A stretch of 64,000 bases of DNA from Eutrigla gurnardus (lineage: Eukaryota > Chordata > Actinopteri > Perciformes > Triglidae). Location: NCBI GenBank assembly GCA_963514095.1, contig OY741275.1, positions 14,157,069 to 14,221,068 on the forward strand, given 5' to 3'. The notes below the pieces were generated by a model, which saw only the letters and a list, made by a program, of their open reading frames with translations, did no database searches and was not told where the DNA came from. This document shows, one piece after another, positions 63,717 to 64,000 of this stretch (position 1 is its first letter; each line of letters opens with the position of its first letter). The position numbers were made by a program, and so were the translations under genes.

Positions 63717-64000
63717 GTGAGTGGTCTGACCAGGTGGGTCAGCAGTAGCAGCTCACTAACATTCCAGCCTCCTCTCCCACGTCACCCACTTCCCACAAAA
63801 ACAGCAGGATTTGGAATCTGGACCTCAGCAGCTACATTTTTATCCAAATCAACATATCGTAATGCATAACAATGTAGTAAGAACAAAAAAAACTGAGTGG
63901 AAAAGGCTTATGATATTTGAATCGGGTTGCATTTTCCTTGATTTTACTGAACAATAAAGTGTGATTCAATTCCCTCAGACAAGGTGTGTGTTTTTTAATA

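Overview
This window is vertebrate nuclear DNA from a ray-finned fish, most likely a percomorph teleost. The evidence is the intron-rich genes, the many long (CA)n, (GA)n and (TATC)n microsatellites, remnants of fish-type LINEs and short inverted-repeat DNA transposons, and a Pit-1 protein that carries the fish-style extra segments in its activation domain. No bacterial or viral features are present.

Three protein-coding genes can be rebuilt exon by exon, each with an intact frame and matching intron phases. They are pou1f1/pit1 (+, 31690-38331, 7 exons, 375 aa), chmp2b (-, 49292 down to 41506, 6 exons, 214 aa) and vgll3 (+, 60556-62625, 4 exons, 350 aa). The same three genes lie next to each other in the same relative orientations on human chromosome 3, so this is an old conserved block. 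pou1f1 and chmp2b are tail to tail, with about 3.2 kb between their stop codons. chmp2b and vgll3 are head to head across about 11 kb. The genes do unrelated jobs: a pituitary transcription factor, an ESCRT-III subunit and a TEAD cofactor. Their linkage therefore reflects ancestry or shared regulatory DNA, not a pathway.

The first 31 kb hold no gene I can support. They contain a series of mobile-element remnants: a 558-bp inverted-repeat element (1958-2515); an RTE-type LINE tail split by a 719-bp inverted-repeat element with a TTA duplication (7100-7945); an 86-bp hairpin with TA ends (8706-8791); a decayed LINE with an endonuclease-like segment (9222-10145); a 1.93-kb, almost wholly palindromic foldback element with 8-bp TGATTTCC flanks (12336-14266); and a reverse-strand LINE fragment with an internal deletion (15643-16206). 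From 16.2 to 30.8 kb there are mainly simple repeats and unassigned sequence.

The points most worth a second look are the palindromic hAT-like element; an apparent GC-AG intron inside the POU-specific domain of pou1f1; an in-frame 21-nt candidate microexon in pou1f1 intron 1; and pou1f1 exon 3, which sits between a (CT)n tract that forms its acceptor and a (CA)n tract just after its donor. All calls were made by eye from the sequence. Family names rest on recognised protein or repeat motifs and were not checked against a database.
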